Below the pieces are notes generated by a model. It was not told the origin of the DNA. It saw only the letters and a program-made list of their open reading frames with translations, and made no database searches. Made by a program: the position numbers and the translations under genes. Positions 1 to 10,052 of a stretch of 64,000 bases of DNA are shown here, one piece after another. Numbering within the stretch: the first letter of the stretch is position 1; every line of letters begins with the position of its first letter. Source of the stretch: Nocardioides marinisabuli (GTDB taxonomy: Bacteria > Actinomycetota > Actinomycetes > Propionibacteriales > Nocardioidaceae); NCBI RefSeq assembly GCF_013466785.1, contig NZ_CP059163.1, positions 3,472,001 through 3,536,000 on the forward strand, in the 5' to 3' direction.

Positions 1-1
1 C

Positions 2-559
2 TACGACGTCACCAGCGCCTTCATCAAGTCGGTGCGCGGCTCCGACGCCGACGCCGCCATGCACTACCTGACCCGGATGATGGAGGCCGGCGAGGACCCG
101 CGCTTCATCGCCCGGCGCCTGGTGGTGCTGGCCAGCGAGGACATCGGCCTCGCCGACCCCACCGCGCTGACCACGGCGGTGGCGGCCGCGCAGGCCGTGC
201 AGCTGATCGGGATGCCGGAGGCGAAGTTCAACCTCGCGCACGCCACCATCGCGCTGGCCGTGGCCCCCAAGTCCAACGCCGTCACCACGGCGCTGGCCGA
301 GGCGTCGGGCGACGTGCGCGCCGGCAAGGTCGGCCCGGTGCCGGCCCACCTGCGCGACGCGCACTACGCCGGCGCCAAGGACCTCGGCCACGGCAGGAGC
401 TACACCTACAGCCACGACGAGCCCTACGGCGTCGCCGAGCAGCAGTACGCGCCCGACGTCGTCGCGGACGCCACCTACTACCGCCCCAAGGAGATCGGCG
501 CGGAGGCCGCGATCAAGGAGCGGTGGGAGCGAGTTCGTCGCATCATCCGCGGACGGTAG
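2..559 (+). CDS. rarA: Replication-associated recombination protein A, C-terminal part
   Basis: The window opens inside this gene: the frame is open from base 2 and ends at a TAG, leaving about 185 residues. They match the C-terminal half of the RarA/MgsA AAA+ ATPase family (Escherichia coli RarA, yeast Mgs1), which acts at stalled replication forks and forms tetramers through this region. Recognisable stretches are the [12 protein letters not shown] helix, the [17 protein letters not shown] segment and the late [13 protein letters not shown] stretch. The N-terminal Walker motifs lie outside the window. RarA upstream of alaS is a usual actinobacterial order. The TAG stop also forms the start of a -10-like hexamer for the next gene. 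Confidence 0.93.
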   Translation, partial: YDVTSAFIKSVRGSDADAAMHYLTRMMEAGEDPRFIARRLVVLASEDIGLADPTALTTAVAAAQAVQLIGMPEAKFNLAHATIALAVAPKSNAVTTALAEASGDVRAGKVGPVPAHLRDAHYAGAKDLGHGRSYTYSHDEPYGVAEQQYAPDVVADATYYRPKEIGAEAAIKERWERVRRIIRGR

Positions 560-562
560 GGT
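557..562 (+). promoter_or_regulatory. Candidate -10 box of a leaderless promoter (TAGGGT)
   Basis: TAGGGT fits the actinobacterial -10 pattern TANNNT. It ends 8 nt before the ATG at 571 and no Shine-Dalgarno sequence precedes that ATG, so transcription would start at or near the start codon. The first three bases are the stop codon of rarA. No clear -35 is visible. Confidence 0.45.
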
Positions 563-570
563 CGGGCCCC

Positions 571-1098
571 ATGACCGAGCAGTGGAGCGTGCCCGCCTGG
601 GCGCTCGTCGCGACCACCGTCGCCGTGCTCCTGCTGGGCGCGCTGGCCGCGACCGCGCTCGTGGCCGTGGGCCGCGCCCGGCGCCGCGCCGCCGCCGAGA
701 TCGACGCCGTGCGCGCCAGCGCCGAGGAGCTGCTGGGCCGTGTCGAGGAGGTCGAGCAGCGCCTCGCGCGCCAGCACCGGCGCGAGGAGCTCGACGCCCA
801 CGAGTACGTCATCACCCACGTCGGCGAGCACGACGACACCGAGGTCGACGAGCCGGACGCCCCCACGGTGCCCGCCCCGCTCTTCGCCGACCTGGTGCTG
901 CGCGAGAGCGCCGTGCAGGCCGCCTCGCTGGCCCACGGCCTGCGCCGGGCGCTGGCGCCCGAGACCCGCCACCGCATCCGCTTCGAGATGCGCCGCGAGG
1001 TCAAGCGGGCCCGCAAGCAGCGCCGCGCCGACCTGCGGGCGGCGCGCCGCGACTGGGCGGCCCGTGGCCGTGCCGACCAGGCGGAGCCGGCCGCATGA
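571..1098 (+). CDS. Membrane-anchored protein of unknown function
   Basis: A 175-residue protein that I cannot assign to a family. It begins with a short cytoplasmic stub and a strongly hydrophobic helix at about residues 8-30. An Arg/Ala/Glu-rich stretch at about 32-72 looks like a coiled coil. An acidic patch follows near residues 85-100, and the C-terminus is very basic (about 125-170). One membrane helix followed by a long charged cytoplasmic tail suggests a scaffold or envelope-associated role, but this is inference. The ATG was chosen because a TAGGGT box lies 8 nt upstream. The next gene overlaps its stop by 4 nt (ATGA), so the two are probably co-transcribed with alaS. Confidence 0.75.
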   Translation: MTEQWSVPAWALVATTVAVLLLGALAATALVAVGRARRRAAAEIDAVRASAEELLGRVEEVEQRLARQHRREELDAHEYVITHVGEHDDTEVDEPDAPTVPAPLFADLVLRESAVQAASLAHGLRRALAPETRHRIRFEMRREVKRARKQRRADLRAARRDWAARGRADQAEPAA

Positions 1099-1367
1099 GC
1101 CGCGGGCTCTGGTTCGTGGCCGGAGCCGGCGCCGGGGTCTACGCGATGGTGCGTGGTCGCCGTGCCGCCGAGGCCCTGAGCGCCGACGGCCTGCGCGACC
1201 GCGCCGGGGCCCTGGCCCTGGGCGCCCGGATGTTCCGCGACGAGGTCGCGCAGGGGCGCGCCGAGGCCGAGGACCAGCTGCGCCAGCGGCTCGCGGCCGC
1301 GCGGCCACGCGAGATCGACAGTCCCCACCCCACCGAACGCACGACAGAACAGGAAGGCACCAGCTGA
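1095..1367 (+). CDS. Small DUF6167-like protein
   Basis: A 90-residue protein with a short hydrophobic start ([14 protein letters not shown]) followed by a charged helical region containing [20 protein letters not shown]. This layout matches the small actinobacterial proteins usually annotated DUF6167, which sit directly before alaS. The function is unknown. It starts at ATG 1095 overlapping the previous stop, and its TGA overlaps the alaS ATG (TGATG), so translational coupling to alaS is likely. The family call is from memory of gene context and the N-terminal pattern, not from a search. Confidence 0.7.
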   Translation: MSRGLWFVAGAGAGVYAMVRGRRAAEALSADGLRDRAGALALGARMFRDEVAQGRAEAEDQLRQRLAAARPREIDSPHPTERTTEQEGTS

Positions 1368-4042
1368 TGGAGACCGCGGAGATCCGGCGCAGGTTCGTGG
1401 CGCACTTCGAGCGTCACGGTCACACGGTGGTCCCGTCGGCCTCGCTGCTGCTCGACGACCCCAACCTGCTGTTCGTCAACGCCGGCATGGTGCCGTTCAA
1501 GCCCTACTTCCTGGGCCAGGAGACCCCGCAGTGGGACCGCGCGACCAGCGTGCAGAAGTGCGTGCGCACCCTCGACATCGAGGAGGTCGGCAAGACCACG
1601 CGCCACGGCACCTTCTTCCAGATGTGCGGCAACTTCTCCTTCGGCGACTACTTCAAGGAGGGGGCGATCCGCTTCGCCTGGAGCCTGGTCACCGGCTCGG
1701 TGGAGGACGGCGGCTTCGGCTTCGACCCCGAAAAGATCTGGGTCACCGTGCTGCCCAGCGACGACGAGGCCAAGCAGCTGTGGCACGAAGTGGCGGGCCT
1801 GCCCTTCGAGCGCATCCAGGAGCGCGGCCTCGAGGACAACTACTGGAACATGGGCGTGCCGGGCCCCGGCGGCCCCTGCTCGGAGATCTACGTCGACCGC
1901 GGGCCCGAGTACGGCCCCGACGGCGGTCCCAACGCCGACGAGGACCGGTTCCTGGAGATCTGGAACCTCGTCTTCATGCAGGAGTCGCTGAGCCAGGTGC
2001 GCTCGAAGGCCGACTTCGACGTCGAGGGCCCGCTGCCGGCCAAGAACATCGACACCGGCATGGGCCTGGAGCGGGTGGCCTACCTGCTGCAGGGCAAGGA
2101 GAACCTCTACGAGATCGACGAGGTCTTCCCGGTCATCGAGCGCGCCGCCGAGCTGAGCGGCAAGAAGTACGGCGCCGACCCGGCCGACGACGTGCGCTTC
2201 CGGGTCGTGGCCGACCACGTGCGCAGCGCGCTGATGCTCATCAGCGACGGCGTCACCCCCGGCAACGAGGCCCGGGGCTACGTGCTGCGCCGGCTGCTGC
2301 GCCGCGCGATCCGCTCGATGCGCCTGCTCGGCTACGACGGCCCGGCGCTGCCCGAGCTGCTGCCGGTCAGCCGCGACCGGATGAAGCTGTCCTACCCCGA
2401 GGTCGAGACCGGCTTCGACCGGATCAGCCGGGTCGCCTACGCCGAGGAGGAGGCGTTCGCCAAGACGCTGCTCGCCGGCACCCAGCTCTTCGACCGCGCC
2501 GCCGAGGAGGTGCGCAGCACCGGGCAGGGCCGCCTCTCCGGCGCCCAGGCCTTCACGCTGCACGACACCTACGGCTTCCCCATCGACCTGACCCTCGAGA
2601 TGGCCTCCGAGGCCGGCCTCGGCGTCGACGAGGAGGGCTTCCGCGGGCTGATGGCCGAGCAGCGCGAGCGCGCCAAGGCCGACGCGAAGGCCAAGAAGGG
2701 CCAGCACGCCGACACCGGCGTCTACCGCGGCATCCTCGACGCCCACGGCCCGACCGACTGGCTGGCCTACGAGACCCTCGAGACCGAGTCGCGCGTCCTC
2801 GCGGTGCTCTCCGGCGGCGCCGGGGTGCCGGCGCTGGGCGCCGGCCAGGTCGGCGAGGTCGTCCTCGACCGGACCCCGTTCTACGCCGAGTCGGGCGGCC
2901 AGGCCGCCGACGCCGGTGTGCTGGTCGCCGACGGTGCGCGCCTGGAGGTGCTCGACGTCCAGCGCCCCGTGCGCGGGCTGGTCGTGCACCAGGTGCGCGT
3001 GCTCGAGGGCGAGCTGGTGGCCGACGCCGTGCTGCACGCCCAGGTCGACCCCGAGTGGCGCACCGGCGCCCGCCAGGCGCACTCGGGCACCCACGTGGTG
3101 CACGCCGCGCTGCGCGAGGTGCTCGGCCCCTCGGCGCTGCAGTCGGGCTCCTACAACCGGCCCGGCTACCTGCGCCTGGACTTCGGCTGGACCAGCGCGC
3201 TGAGCCCCGAGCAGGTGCGCGACATCGAGCAGGTCTCCAACCAGGCGCTGCGCGCCGACCTGCCCGTGGGCTGGCAGTACATGACGCTCGGCGAGGCCAA
3301 GGACTGGGGCGCGATCGCGCTCTTCGGCGAGACCTACGACGACTCCAAGGTGCGCGTCGTCGAGATCGGCGGCCCCTGGTCGCGCGAGCTGTGCGGCGGC
3401 ACCCACGTCGAGCACTCCTCGCAGATCGGCACCGTCGTGGTGACCGGCGAGTCGTCGGTGGGCTCGGGCAACCGGCGCATCGAGGCCTTCACCGGCGTCG
3501 AGGGCTTCGCCTACCTGGCCCGCGAGCGCGACGTCGTGGCCCAGCTGACCGGGCTGCTCAAGACCCAGCCCGACGACCTGGTGCCCCGGGTCGCCGACCT
3601 GGTCGAGCGCCTGCGCGCGGCCGAGAAGGAGGCCGAGAAGGCACGGCTGGCCCAGCTGCTCTCCGGCGGCGCCGCGCTGGCCGCGGGCGCCCAGGACGTC
3701 GCGGGCGTGGCCGTGGTCGCGCACCGGGTCGACGGTGCCGGCGGCGGCGACGTGCGCACCCTGGCCACCGACGTGCGCGGCCGGCTGCCGCAGGGCCGCC
3801 CCGGTGTGGTGGTCGTCGTCGGCGCGCTCGACGGCAAGGTCTCGGTGGTCGCGGCGACCAACGAGGAGGCCCGCGCCCGCGGGCTCAGCGCCAACGACCT
3901 CGTCCGGGCCGTCGGCCCGTTCGTGGGCGGCAAGGGCGGCGGCAAGGCCGACGTGGCGCAGGGCGGCGGCACCGACACCTCGCGCCTCGACGAGGCGCTG
4001 GCCGCCGTCGGCACCGAGGTCGCCCGCGCGGTGGGGGCCTGA
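1367..4042 (+). CDS. alaS: Alanyl-tRNA synthetase
   Basis: A full-length 891-residue class II aminoacyl-tRNA synthetase that charges tRNA-Ala with alanine in the cytoplasm. The N-terminus has the typical [20 protein letters not shown] and [20 protein letters not shown] motifs of the catalytic core. The editing domain zinc site is visible as HSGTH (about residues 572-576) and CGGTH (about 676-680). A coiled-coil and C-Ala domain ending in [15 protein letters not shown] closes the protein. The ATG at 1367 shares its A with the previous TGA. A longer reading frame extends to 740 but covers the two upstream genes and is not used. Confidence 0.98.
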   Translation: METAEIRRRFVAHFERHGHTVVPSASLLLDDPNLLFVNAGMVPFKPYFLGQETPQWDRATSVQKCVRTLDIEEVGKTTRHGTFFQMCGNFSFGDYFKEGAIRFAWSLVTGSVEDGGFGFDPEKIWVTVLPSDDEAKQLWHEVAGLPFERIQERGLEDNYWNMGVPGPGGPCSEIYVDRGPEYGPDGGPNADEDRFLEIWNLVFMQESLSQVRSKADFDVEGPLPAKNIDTGMGLERVAYLLQGKENLYEIDEVFPVIERAAELSGKKYGADPADDVRFRVVADHVRSALMLISDGVTPGNEARGYVLRRLLRRAIRSMRLLGYDGPALPELLPVSRDRMKLSYPEVETGFDRISRVAYAEEEAFAKTLLAGTQLFDRAAEEVRSTGQGRLSGAQAFTLHDTYGFPIDLTLEMASEAGLGVDEEGFRGLMAEQRERAKADAKAKKGQHADTGVYRGILDAHGPTDWLAYETLETESRVLAVLSGGAGVPALGAGQVGEVVLDRTPFYAESGGQAADAGVLVADGARLEVLDVQRPVRGLVVHQVRVLEGELVADAVLHAQVDPEWRTGARQAHSGTHVVHAALREVLGPSALQSGSYNRPGYLRLDFGWTSALSPEQVRDIEQVSNQALRADLPVGWQYMTLGEAKDWGAIALFGETYDDSKVRVVEIGGPWSRELCGGTHVEHSSQIGTVVVTGESSVGSGNRRIEAFTGVEGFAYLARERDVVAQLTGLLKTQPDDLVPRVADLVERLRAAEKEAEKARLAQLLSGGAALAAGAQDVAGVAVVAHRVDGAGGGDVRTLATDVRGRLPQGRPGVVVVVGALDGKVSVVAATNEEARARGLSANDLVRAVGPFVGGKGGGKADVAQGGGTDTSRLDEALAAVGTEVARAVGA

Positions 4043-4046
4043 GCGG

Positions 4047-4517
4047 GTGCGCCACGGCGTACGGCTGGGCCTCGACCCGGGTGATGCCCGGATCGGGGTC
4101 GCGCGCAGCGACCCCACGGGCTTCCTGGCCACGCCGCTGGAGACCGTGCGCCGCGGCGGGGGAGACCTCAAGCGGCTGCAGGCGATCGTGGGTGAGATCG
4201 CCGAGGACTCCGAGGTGCTCGAGGTGGTCGTCGGCCTGCCCCGCTCGCTGAAGGGCGGCGAGGGCCCGGCGGCGGCCAAGGTGCGCGACTTCGCGGCCTC
4301 GCTGGCCCGCAGGCTCGACCCCGTGCCGGTGCGCCTGGTCGACGAGCGGCTCACCACCGTGTCGGCCGAGGCTATGCTGCGCGACCGAGGACGCAAGGGC
4401 AGCAACCGACGTGCGGTGGTGGACATGGCCGCGGCCGTGGTGATCCTCCAGCACGCACTGGACACCGAACGCGCCACGGGCACCGCTCCGGGCGAGATCG
4501 TCGAGGAGCAGAGATGA
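4047..4517 (+). CDS. ruvX: Holliday junction resolvase-like protein RuvX (YqgF family)
   Basis: A 156-residue RNase H-fold protein of the RuvX/YqgF family, implicated in 16S rRNA 5'-end maturation and proposed as a resolvase. The family start is seen as LGLDPGDARIGVA near residues 7-19, with VVGLPRSLKG in the middle. The DERLTT motif and the later AVVDMAAAVVILQ helix supply further conserved acidic residues. The start is GTG 4047, four bases after the alaS stop, chosen because the family has only a few residues before the first strand. The stop overlaps the mltG ATG by four bases. The alaS-ruvX-mltG-aroE order is conserved in actinobacteria. Confidence 0.95.
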   Translation: MRHGVRLGLDPGDARIGVARSDPTGFLATPLETVRRGGGDLKRLQAIVGEIAEDSEVLEVVVGLPRSLKGGEGPAAAKVRDFAASLARRLDPVPVRLVDERLTTVSAEAMLRDRGRKGSNRRAVVDMAAAVVILQHALDTERATGTAPGEIVEEQR

Positions 4518-5683
4518 GCGAGCAGCACCCCACGGAGGAGTCGGTCCTGCCGGCCGAACCGGAGTACGTGCCCGGTGGCTCGCGCCGTCGCAAGCGCAGC
4601 CGGCTGCCCGGCTGCCTGGCGGTGCTGGTCGCGCTCGCCCTCATCGGCGGCGGCGTCTGGTTCGCCGGCAGCAAGGTCACCGACTTCGTCTCCGACCGCT
4701 TCTCCTCCGCCCCCGACTACGACGGCCCCGGCCGCGGCCGGGCGCTCGTCGAGGTCAGCAGCGGCGACTCCGCCGCCGCGATCTGCCGGAGCCTGAGGGA
4801 GCAGGACGTCGTCGCCTCCGTCGACTCCTGCATCGCCGCCGCCCAGGCCAACAGCGAGTCGGCCGGCATCCAGGTCGGCTTCTACGAGCTGCAGAAGGAG
4901 ATGGCCTCCGCCGACGCCATCGACGTGCTCGTCGACCCGGCCAACCTGCTGACCAGCTCGGTGACGGTGCCCGAGGGCCTCAACGTCGACCAGGTCGTCG
5001 AGGTGCTCGCGAAGGGCACCGACTTCGGCGCCGGCCGCTTCCGCAACGTGCTGGAGCAGCCCGAGAAGATCGGGCTGCCCGACTATGCCGACGGCAACCC
5101 CGAGGGCTACCTGTTCCCCTCCACCTACGCCTTCGGGCCCAAGGACAAGCCCGCCGACATGATCTCGGCGATGGTCGACCGCTGGGAGCAGGCCGCCGAG
5201 GAGGCGGGTCTCGAGGCGGCTGCCGAGGAGCTGGGCTACACCCCGCACGAGCTGATGACGGTGGCCAGCCTGGTCGAGGCCGAGGGCCGGGGCGACGACA
5301 TGCCCAAGGTCGCGCGGGTGATCTACAACCGGCTCGAGAACCCCGAGAACGGGGTGACCAACGGGCTGCTGCAGATCGACGCGGCCGTCAACTACGCCCT
5401 GGACAAGTCGCCCATCGCCCGGCTCACGCTCGACGAGATCGACTCGGTCGCCGACTCGCCGTACAACACCTACACCCAGCAGGGGCTCCCGCCGGGTCCG
5501 ATCGAGGCGCCCGGGGACGCTGCCATCGCGGCGGCGGCCAACCCCGACGAGGGGCCCTGGCTGTTCTACGTCACGGTCAACCTCGAGACCGGCGAGACCA
5601 AGTTCACCGAGTCCTACGACGAGTTCCTCGGCTTCCGCCGCGAGCTCGACGAGTACTGCGCCACCCAGTCGGACCGCTGCTGA
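4514..5683 (+). CDS. mltG: Endolytic murein transglycosylase MltG (YceG-like)
   Basis: A 389-residue membrane-anchored lytic transglycosylase that cleaves nascent peptidoglycan strands and is thought to release or terminate new glycans. A basic cytoplasmic tail (GGSRRRKRSR) leads into one membrane helix at about residues 33-55. The extracellular part has a LysM-like segment and then the YceG domain. The catalytic glutamate lies in SLVEAEG, about residue 255. The other family signatures, LLQIDAAVNYAL and SPYNTYTQQGLPPGPI, are present. It overlaps ruvX by ATGA. An acidic tail ends in two cysteines (EYCATQSDRC), which could form a disulfide outside the cell. Confidence 0.96.
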   Translation: MSEQHPTEESVLPAEPEYVPGGSRRRKRSRLPGCLAVLVALALIGGGVWFAGSKVTDFVSDRFSSAPDYDGPGRGRALVEVSSGDSAAAICRSLREQDVVASVDSCIAAAQANSESAGIQVGFYELQKEMASADAIDVLVDPANLLTSSVTVPEGLNVDQVVEVLAKGTDFGAGRFRNVLEQPEKIGLPDYADGNPEGYLFPSTYAFGPKDKPADMISAMVDRWEQAAEEAGLEAAAEELGYTPHELMTVASLVEAEGRGDDMPKVARVIYNRLENPENGVTNGLLQIDAAVNYALDKSPIARLTLDEIDSVADSPYNTYTQQGLPPGPIEAPGDAAIAAAANPDEGPWLFYVTVNLETGETKFTESYDEFLGFRRELDEYCATQSDRC

Positions 5684-5691
5684 GCACGGCG

Positions 5692-6525
5692 GTGGCTCCT
5701 GTGCGCTGTGCCGTGCTCGGCGACCCCGTCGACCACTCGCTGTCCCCGGTGCTGCACCGCGCGGCGTACGACGCGCTGGGCCTGGCGGGCTGGACCTACG
5801 AGGCGGTGCGGGTGCCCGGCGGCACCCTCGCCGAGCTGCTGCGCGGCCTGGACTCCTCGTGGCGCGGGCTGTCGCTGACCATGCCCCTCAAGCGCGAGCT
5901 GCTCGGCCTGGCCGGCGAGGTCACCGCGCGGGCCCGGCTGGCCGGGGCCGCCAACACGCTGGTGCTCGGCCCCGACGTCGCCCCCGGCGGCCTGGCCGAC
6001 AACACCGACCTGCCCGGCGCCGCGGCCGCGGTGCGGGAGCGCTGGTCGGGCGGCGTCGACGACGTGGTCGTGCTCGGCGGCGGCGCCACCGCCGCCTCCA
6101 CCGCGCTGGCCCTGGTCGACGAGGGCGCCACCCGGGTGCGGGTGCTGGCCCGCTCACCCCAGCGCGCCGCCGAGACCGTCGACGCCGTGCGGGCGCACCC
6201 GTCGGCGCCGCAGGTCGAGGCGCTGGCGCTGCCGACCCTCCCGGTGCGGGCCGACGTCGTGGTCTCCACGGTGCCGGTCGCGGCCCAGACCCCCGAGCTC
6301 GTCGCCCTGCTCGAGGCGCCCGTGCTCTTCGAGGTGCTCTACGACCCCTGGCCCACCCCGCTGGCCCGCACCGCCGCGGAGCGCGGGGCCGTGCTCGTCG
6401 GCGGCCTCGACCTGCTGGTCCACCAGGCGGCGCTCCAGGTCGCGCTCTTCACCGGGCAGGACGCACCGCTGGAGGTGATGCGCGCGGCCGGCGAGCGCGC
6501 GCTGGTCGCGCGGGCACGGGGCTGA
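5692..6525 (+). CDS. aroE: Shikimate dehydrogenase
   Basis: A 277-residue NADP-type shikimate dehydrogenase that reduces 3-dehydroshikimate to shikimate. The substrate-binding SLSPVLH motif is at about residues 16-22, and the catalytic lysine lies in MPLKRE. NTDLPG supplies the conserved Asn/Asp pair, and the cofactor loop is GGGATAAS in place of the more common GAGGA form. The start is GTG 5692, eight bases after the mltG stop. It is the first of six closely packed genes in which five shikimate-pathway enzymes surround a prepilin peptidase. Confidence 0.95.
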   Translation: MAPVRCAVLGDPVDHSLSPVLHRAAYDALGLAGWTYEAVRVPGGTLAELLRGLDSSWRGLSLTMPLKRELLGLAGEVTARARLAGAANTLVLGPDVAPGGLADNTDLPGAAAAVRERWSGGVDDVVVLGGGATAASTALALVDEGATRVRVLARSPQRAAETVDAVRAHPSAPQVEALALPTLPVRADVVVSTVPVAAQTPELVALLEAPVLFEVLYDPWPTPLARTAAERGAVLVGGLDLLVHQAALQVALFTGQDAPLEVMRAAGERALVARARG

Positions 6526-6526
6526 C

Positions 6527-7228
6527 GTGGAGCCGCTGGTCGCGCTCCTCGCGGTCGCCGTGGCCGCGGCCGGCGGTGCGCTGGGGCCGGCCGTGCTGCG
6601 CCGGCTGCCCGACCCGCCGCCCGACGACCACCCGGCCGACGAGCCCGCGCCGCCGGCGTACGCCGCCCTCGCCGACGCGCCCCGCCTGGGTGCCGGGCTG
6701 GCGGCGGTCTCGGCGACGGTCGTGGCGCTGGCCGCGCTGGTGCTGGGCACCGGCTGGGTGCTGGCCTACGTCGTCCTGGCCACCCCGGTGTGCGTGCTCC
6801 TGGCCCACGTCGACTCCCGCACCCGGCTGCTGCCCAAGCGGGTCGTGCTGCCGGCCACCGGGGCGCTGGTGCTGCTGGCGCTGGGGGAGTGGGCGGTCAC
6901 GGGCGAGGCCGGCGAGGTGCTGCGCGCCGGGGTCGCGATGGTCGCGCTGCGCTCCTTCTACTGGTTCCTGTGGTTCGTGAACTCCGCCGGGATGGGCTTC
7001 GGCGACGTGCGCCTGGCCGCCCTGCTGGGCCTGGTGCTGGGGCGCGCCGGGGCCGCCGAGGTGCTCGTCGGCGCCTACGCGGCGTTCCTGGTGCTGGCGC
7101 TGCCGGCGCTGGTGGTGGCGCTCGTGCGCCGCGACCGGTCGCGGCTGCGCCAGGCCAAGCCGTTCGGCCCGGCCATGATCGCGGGTGCACTGGTTGGACT
7201 GCTGGCAGGACCCGTCCTGCTGCCGTGA
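6527..7228 (+). CDS. Type IV prepilin peptidase (A24 family), catalytic domain only
   Basis: A 233-residue polytopic membrane protein with about seven hydrophobic helices. The two catalytic aspartates of A24 aspartic proteases are visible: HVDSRTRLLP (Asp about 96) and GMGFGDVRLA (Asp about 160, the GxGD motif). The N-terminal methyltransferase domain and zinc-binding cysteines of classical PilD are absent, as in many short archaeal and actinobacterial peptidases. The role would be to cleave class III signal peptides of Tad or type IV pilins, though no pilin gene is in the window. The start is GTG 6527, one base after the aroE stop. A peptidase inside this aro cluster is common in actinobacteria. 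Confidence 0.9.
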   Translation: MEPLVALLAVAVAAAGGALGPAVLRRLPDPPPDDHPADEPAPPAYAALADAPRLGAGLAAVSATVVALAALVLGTGWVLAYVVLATPVCVLLAHVDSRTRLLPKRVVLPATGALVLLALGEWAVTGEAGEVLRAGVAMVALRSFYWFLWFVNSAGMGFGDVRLAALLGLVLGRAGAAEVLVGAYAAFLVLALPALVVALVRRDRSRLRQAKPFGPAMIAGALVGLLAGPVLLP

Positions 7229-7240
7229 AAGACTGGGGCC

Positions 7241-8428
7241 ATGCTGCGTTGGCTCACCGCGGGCGAGTCCCACGGCCCCTCTCTTGTCGCGATCCTGGAA
7301 GGGCTCCCCGCCCACGTCCAGGTCACCTCCGACGACGTCGCCGAGTCCCTGGCCCGGCGCCGCCTCGGCTACGGGCGCGGGGCCCGGATGAAGTTCGAGC
7401 AGGACGAGGTCACCTTCACCGGCGGCGTGCGCCACGGGCGCACGCAGGGCGGACCGGTCGCGATCATCGTCGGCAACACCGAGTGGCCCAAGTGGGAGAA
7501 GGTGATGTCGGCCGACCCGGTCGACCAGGACGAGCTCGACGCGCTGGCCCGCAACGCGGCCCTCACCCGGCCCCGCCCCGGCCACGCCGACCTGGCCGGC
7601 ATGCAGAAGTACGACTTCGAGGAGGCCCGCCCGGTCCTCGAGCGCGCCTCGGCCCGCGAGACCGCCGCCCGCGTCGCCCTGGGCCGGGTCGCCACCAACT
7701 TCCTCGAGCAGGCCTGCGGCGCCGGCGTGGTCTCCCACGTCGTCGAGCTCGGCGGCGTGCGCGCCCCCGACGGCTCGTGGCCGGCTGACGCCTCGGCGGC
7801 CACCGTCAAGGCGCTGGACGACGACCCGGTGCGCTGCCTGGACCCCGGCACCTCCCAGGCCATGGTCGAGCGCATCGACGCCGCCCACAAGGACGGCGAC
7901 ACCCTCGGCGGCGTCGTCGAGGTCGTCGTCCACGGCCTGCCGCCCGGCCTCGGGTCGCACGTGCACTGGGACCGCCGCCTCGACTCGCGGCTGGCCGGCG
8001 CCCTGATGGGCATCCAGGCCATCAAGGGCGTCGAGGTCGGCGACGGGTTCGCGCTCGCCGCGACCCCGGGCTCGCTCGCCCACGACGAGATCGTCCCCGG
8101 CCCCGACGGCATCCGGCGCACCAGCGGACGCGCCGGCGGCACCGAGGGCGGGATGACCACCGGCGAGGCCCTGCGCGTGCGCGCAGCGATGAAGCCGATC
8201 GCGACCGTGCCCCGGGCGCTGCGCACCGTCGACGTCGCCACCGGCGAGGAGGCCGTGGCCCACCACCAGCGCTCCGACGTGTGCGCCGTGCCGGCCGCCG
8301 GCATCGTCGCCGAGGCGATGGTCGCGCTCGTCGTCGCCGACGCGCTCCTGGAGAAGTTCGGCGGCGACTCGGTCGCCGAGACCCGCCGCAACGTCGAGGG
8401 CTACCTGCAGGCGCTGAGGTACCGGTGA
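7241..8428 (+). CDS. aroC: Chorismate synthase
   Basis: A 395-residue chorismate synthase, which converts EPSP to chorismate using reduced FMN. The start [15 protein letters not shown] carries the first family signature. The [12 protein letters not shown] and [13 protein letters not shown] segments and the late [30 protein letters not shown] region are all present and match full length. It starts 12 bases after the peptidase stop. Its TGA overlaps the aroK GTG by four bases, indicating translational coupling. Confidence 0.98.
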   Translation: MLRWLTAGESHGPSLVAILEGLPAHVQVTSDDVAESLARRRLGYGRGARMKFEQDEVTFTGGVRHGRTQGGPVAIIVGNTEWPKWEKVMSADPVDQDELDALARNAALTRPRPGHADLAGMQKYDFEEARPVLERASARETAARVALGRVATNFLEQACGAGVVSHVVELGGVRAPDGSWPADASAATVKALDDDPVRCLDPGTSQAMVERIDAAHKDGDTLGGVVEVVVHGLPPGLGSHVHWDRRLDSRLAGALMGIQAIKGVEVGDGFALAATPGSLAHDEIVPGPDGIRRTSGRAGGTEGGMTTGEALRVRAAMKPIATVPRALRTVDVATGEEAVAHHQRSDVCAVPAAGIVAEAMVALVVADALLEKFGGDSVAETRRNVEGYLQALRYR

Positions 8429-8940
8429 GCGCTCCCCGGGTGGTCCTCGTGGGCCCGATGGGCGCCGGCAAGACCACCGTGGCGACCCTGCTGGCCGGTC
8501 GCTGGGGCGTCGCCGTGCGCGACACCGACCACGACGTCGAGGCCACCGCCGGGCGCGAGATCTCCGAGATCTTCGTCGACGACGGCGAGGCGGCCTTCCG
8601 CGAGCTCGAGCGGGCCGCGGTCGCGACCGCGCTGGCCGAGCACGACGGCGTGCTCGCCCTGGGCGGGGGAGCGGTGCTCGACCCCGCCACCCGTGAGCTG
8701 CTCGCCGGACACACCGTGGTCTTCCTGAGCGTCGGGCTCAGCGACGCCGTCAAGCGCGTCGGGCTCGGCGTCGGCCGCCCGCTGCTGCTGGGCAACGTGC
8801 GGGCGCGCATCAAGGCGCTGCTCGACGAGCGCACCCCGGTCTACGAGCAGGTCGCCACCCACACGGTCAGCACCGACGCCCGCAGCCCCGAGGACGTCGC
8901 CGACGAGATCGACGCCCTGCTCGAGGCGGCGCAGCGATGA
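8425..8940 (+). CDS. aroK: Shikimate kinase
   Basis: A 171-residue P-loop kinase that phosphorylates shikimate at the 3-hydroxyl. The Walker A loop GPMGAGKTT is at residues 10-18, DTDHDVE is the substrate-binding acidic motif, and AFRELER and GGGAVL follow in the family order. The lid region contains VGRPLL. The start is GTG 8425, overlapping the aroC stop, and this places the P-loop at the usual distance from the N-terminus. The stop overlaps the aroB ATG (ATGA). Confidence 0.96.
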   Translation: MSAPRVVLVGPMGAGKTTVATLLAGRWGVAVRDTDHDVEATAGREISEIFVDDGEAAFRELERAAVATALAEHDGVLALGGGAVLDPATRELLAGHTVVFLSVGLSDAVKRVGLGVGRPLLLGNVRARIKALLDERTPVYEQVATHTVSTDARSPEDVADEIDALLEAAQR

Positions 8941-10052
8941 GCACGCCGGCCCCGCCGAGCACCCTGCACGTCGGCGGCGCGTCGCCGTACGACGTCGTGG
9001 TCGGCCACGGCGTCGCCGACCGGCTGCTCGGCCTGCTGGGGGAGGCCCCCCGCCGCGTCGCGGTGGTGCTCACGCCGAGCCTGCGCGAGCTGGCCGGGCC
9101 CGTCCTCGAGGCGCTGCGCAGCGCCTACGACGTCACCGAGCTGGTGGTGCCCGACGGCGAGGCCGCCAAGACCGCCGAGACCGCCGCCGGCTGCTGGGAG
9201 CAGCTGGGCGCGGCCGGCTTCACCCGCTCCGACGCCGTGGTCACCTTCGGCGGCGGCGCGACCACCGACCTCGGCGGCTTCGTGGCCGCCACCTGGCTGC
9301 GCGGGGTGCGGGTCGTGCACGTGCCGACCACGCTGCTGGCGATGGTCGACGCGGCGGTGGGCGGCAAGACCGGCGTCAACACCGCCGCCGGCAAGAACCT
9401 GGTCGGCTCCTTCCACGAGCCGGCCGGCGTGCTCTGCGACCTGTCGCTGCTCGAGACGCTGCCGCGCGTCGACCTGGTGGCCGGCCTCGGCGAGGTCGTC
9501 AAGTGCGGCTTCATCGCCGACGAGCGGATCCTCGAGCTCGTGGAGGGCACCCCTCCCGAGGAGCTGCTGGCCCCCGGCTCGCCGGTGCTGCGCGAGCTCG
9601 TCGAGCGCTCGGTGCAGGTCAAGGTCGACGTCGTCGTCGCCGACCTGCGCGAGACCGGCGGCGCCGGGGGGCACCCCGGGCGCGAGGCGCTCAACTACGG
9701 CCACACCATGGCCCACGCCATCGAGCGGGCCGAGGGCTACACGATGCGCCACGGCGAGGCCGTGGCCATCGGCTGCGTCTTCGTCGCCGAGCTGGCCCGC
9801 CGCGCCGGCCGCCTCGACGACGCCACCGCCGACCGGCACCGCAGCGCCTTCGCCCGGGTGGGGCTGCCGGTGGGCTACGCCGGCGCCGACTACGACACCC
9901 TGCGCGCGGCGATGGCCGTGGACAAGAAGTCGCGCGGCGACCAGCTGCGCTTCGTGGTGCTCGAGGAGGTCGGGCGGCCCGTCGTGCTCGCCGGGCCCGA
10001 GGAGTCCCACCTGCGCGGCGCCTACGAGACGATGAGGGGAGCGGCCTCGTGA
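8937..10052 (+). CDS. aroB: 3-dehydroquinate synthase
   Basis: A 371-residue NAD- and metal-dependent 3-dehydroquinate synthase, acting on DAHP in the second step of the shikimate pathway. The NAD-binding PDGEAAKT and [15 protein letters not shown] segments, the [20 protein letters not shown] core, and the metal-ligand stretches GEVVKCGF and [12 protein letters not shown] are all present. It starts with ATG 8937 overlapping aroK and ends overlapping the aroQ GTG, so aroC, aroK, aroB and aroQ form one overlapping transcription unit. Confidence 0.97.
   Translation: MSTPAPPSTLHVGGASPYDVVVGHGVADRLLGLLGEAPRRVAVVLTPSLRELAGPVLEALRSAYDVTELVVPDGEAAKTAETAAGCWEQLGAAGFTRSDAVVTFGGGATTDLGGFVAATWLRGVRVVHVPTTLLAMVDAAVGGKTGVNTAAGKNLVGSFHEPAGVLCDLSLLETLPRVDLVAGLGEVVKCGFIADERILELVEGTPPEELLAPGSPVLRELVERSVQVKVDVVVADLRETGGAGGHPGREALNYGHTMAHAIERAEGYTMRHGEAVAIGCVFVAELARRAGRLDDATADRHRSAFARVGLPVGYAGADYDTLRAAMAVDKKSRGDQLRFVVLEEVGRPVVLAGPEESHLRGAYETMRGAAS

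Noticed and set aside
740-1366. An N-terminal extension of alaS
   Set aside because: The extra 209 residues are Arg/Ser/Pro-rich and overlap two better genes; AlaS homologues start at [10 protein letters not shown].
1139-5248. A very long open frame on the minus strand (1369 codons)
   Set aside because: It lies antisense to alaS, ruvX and mltG. Its composition (His, Leu, Gly, Val, Ala) is what high-GC antisense frames give, and it has no motifs.
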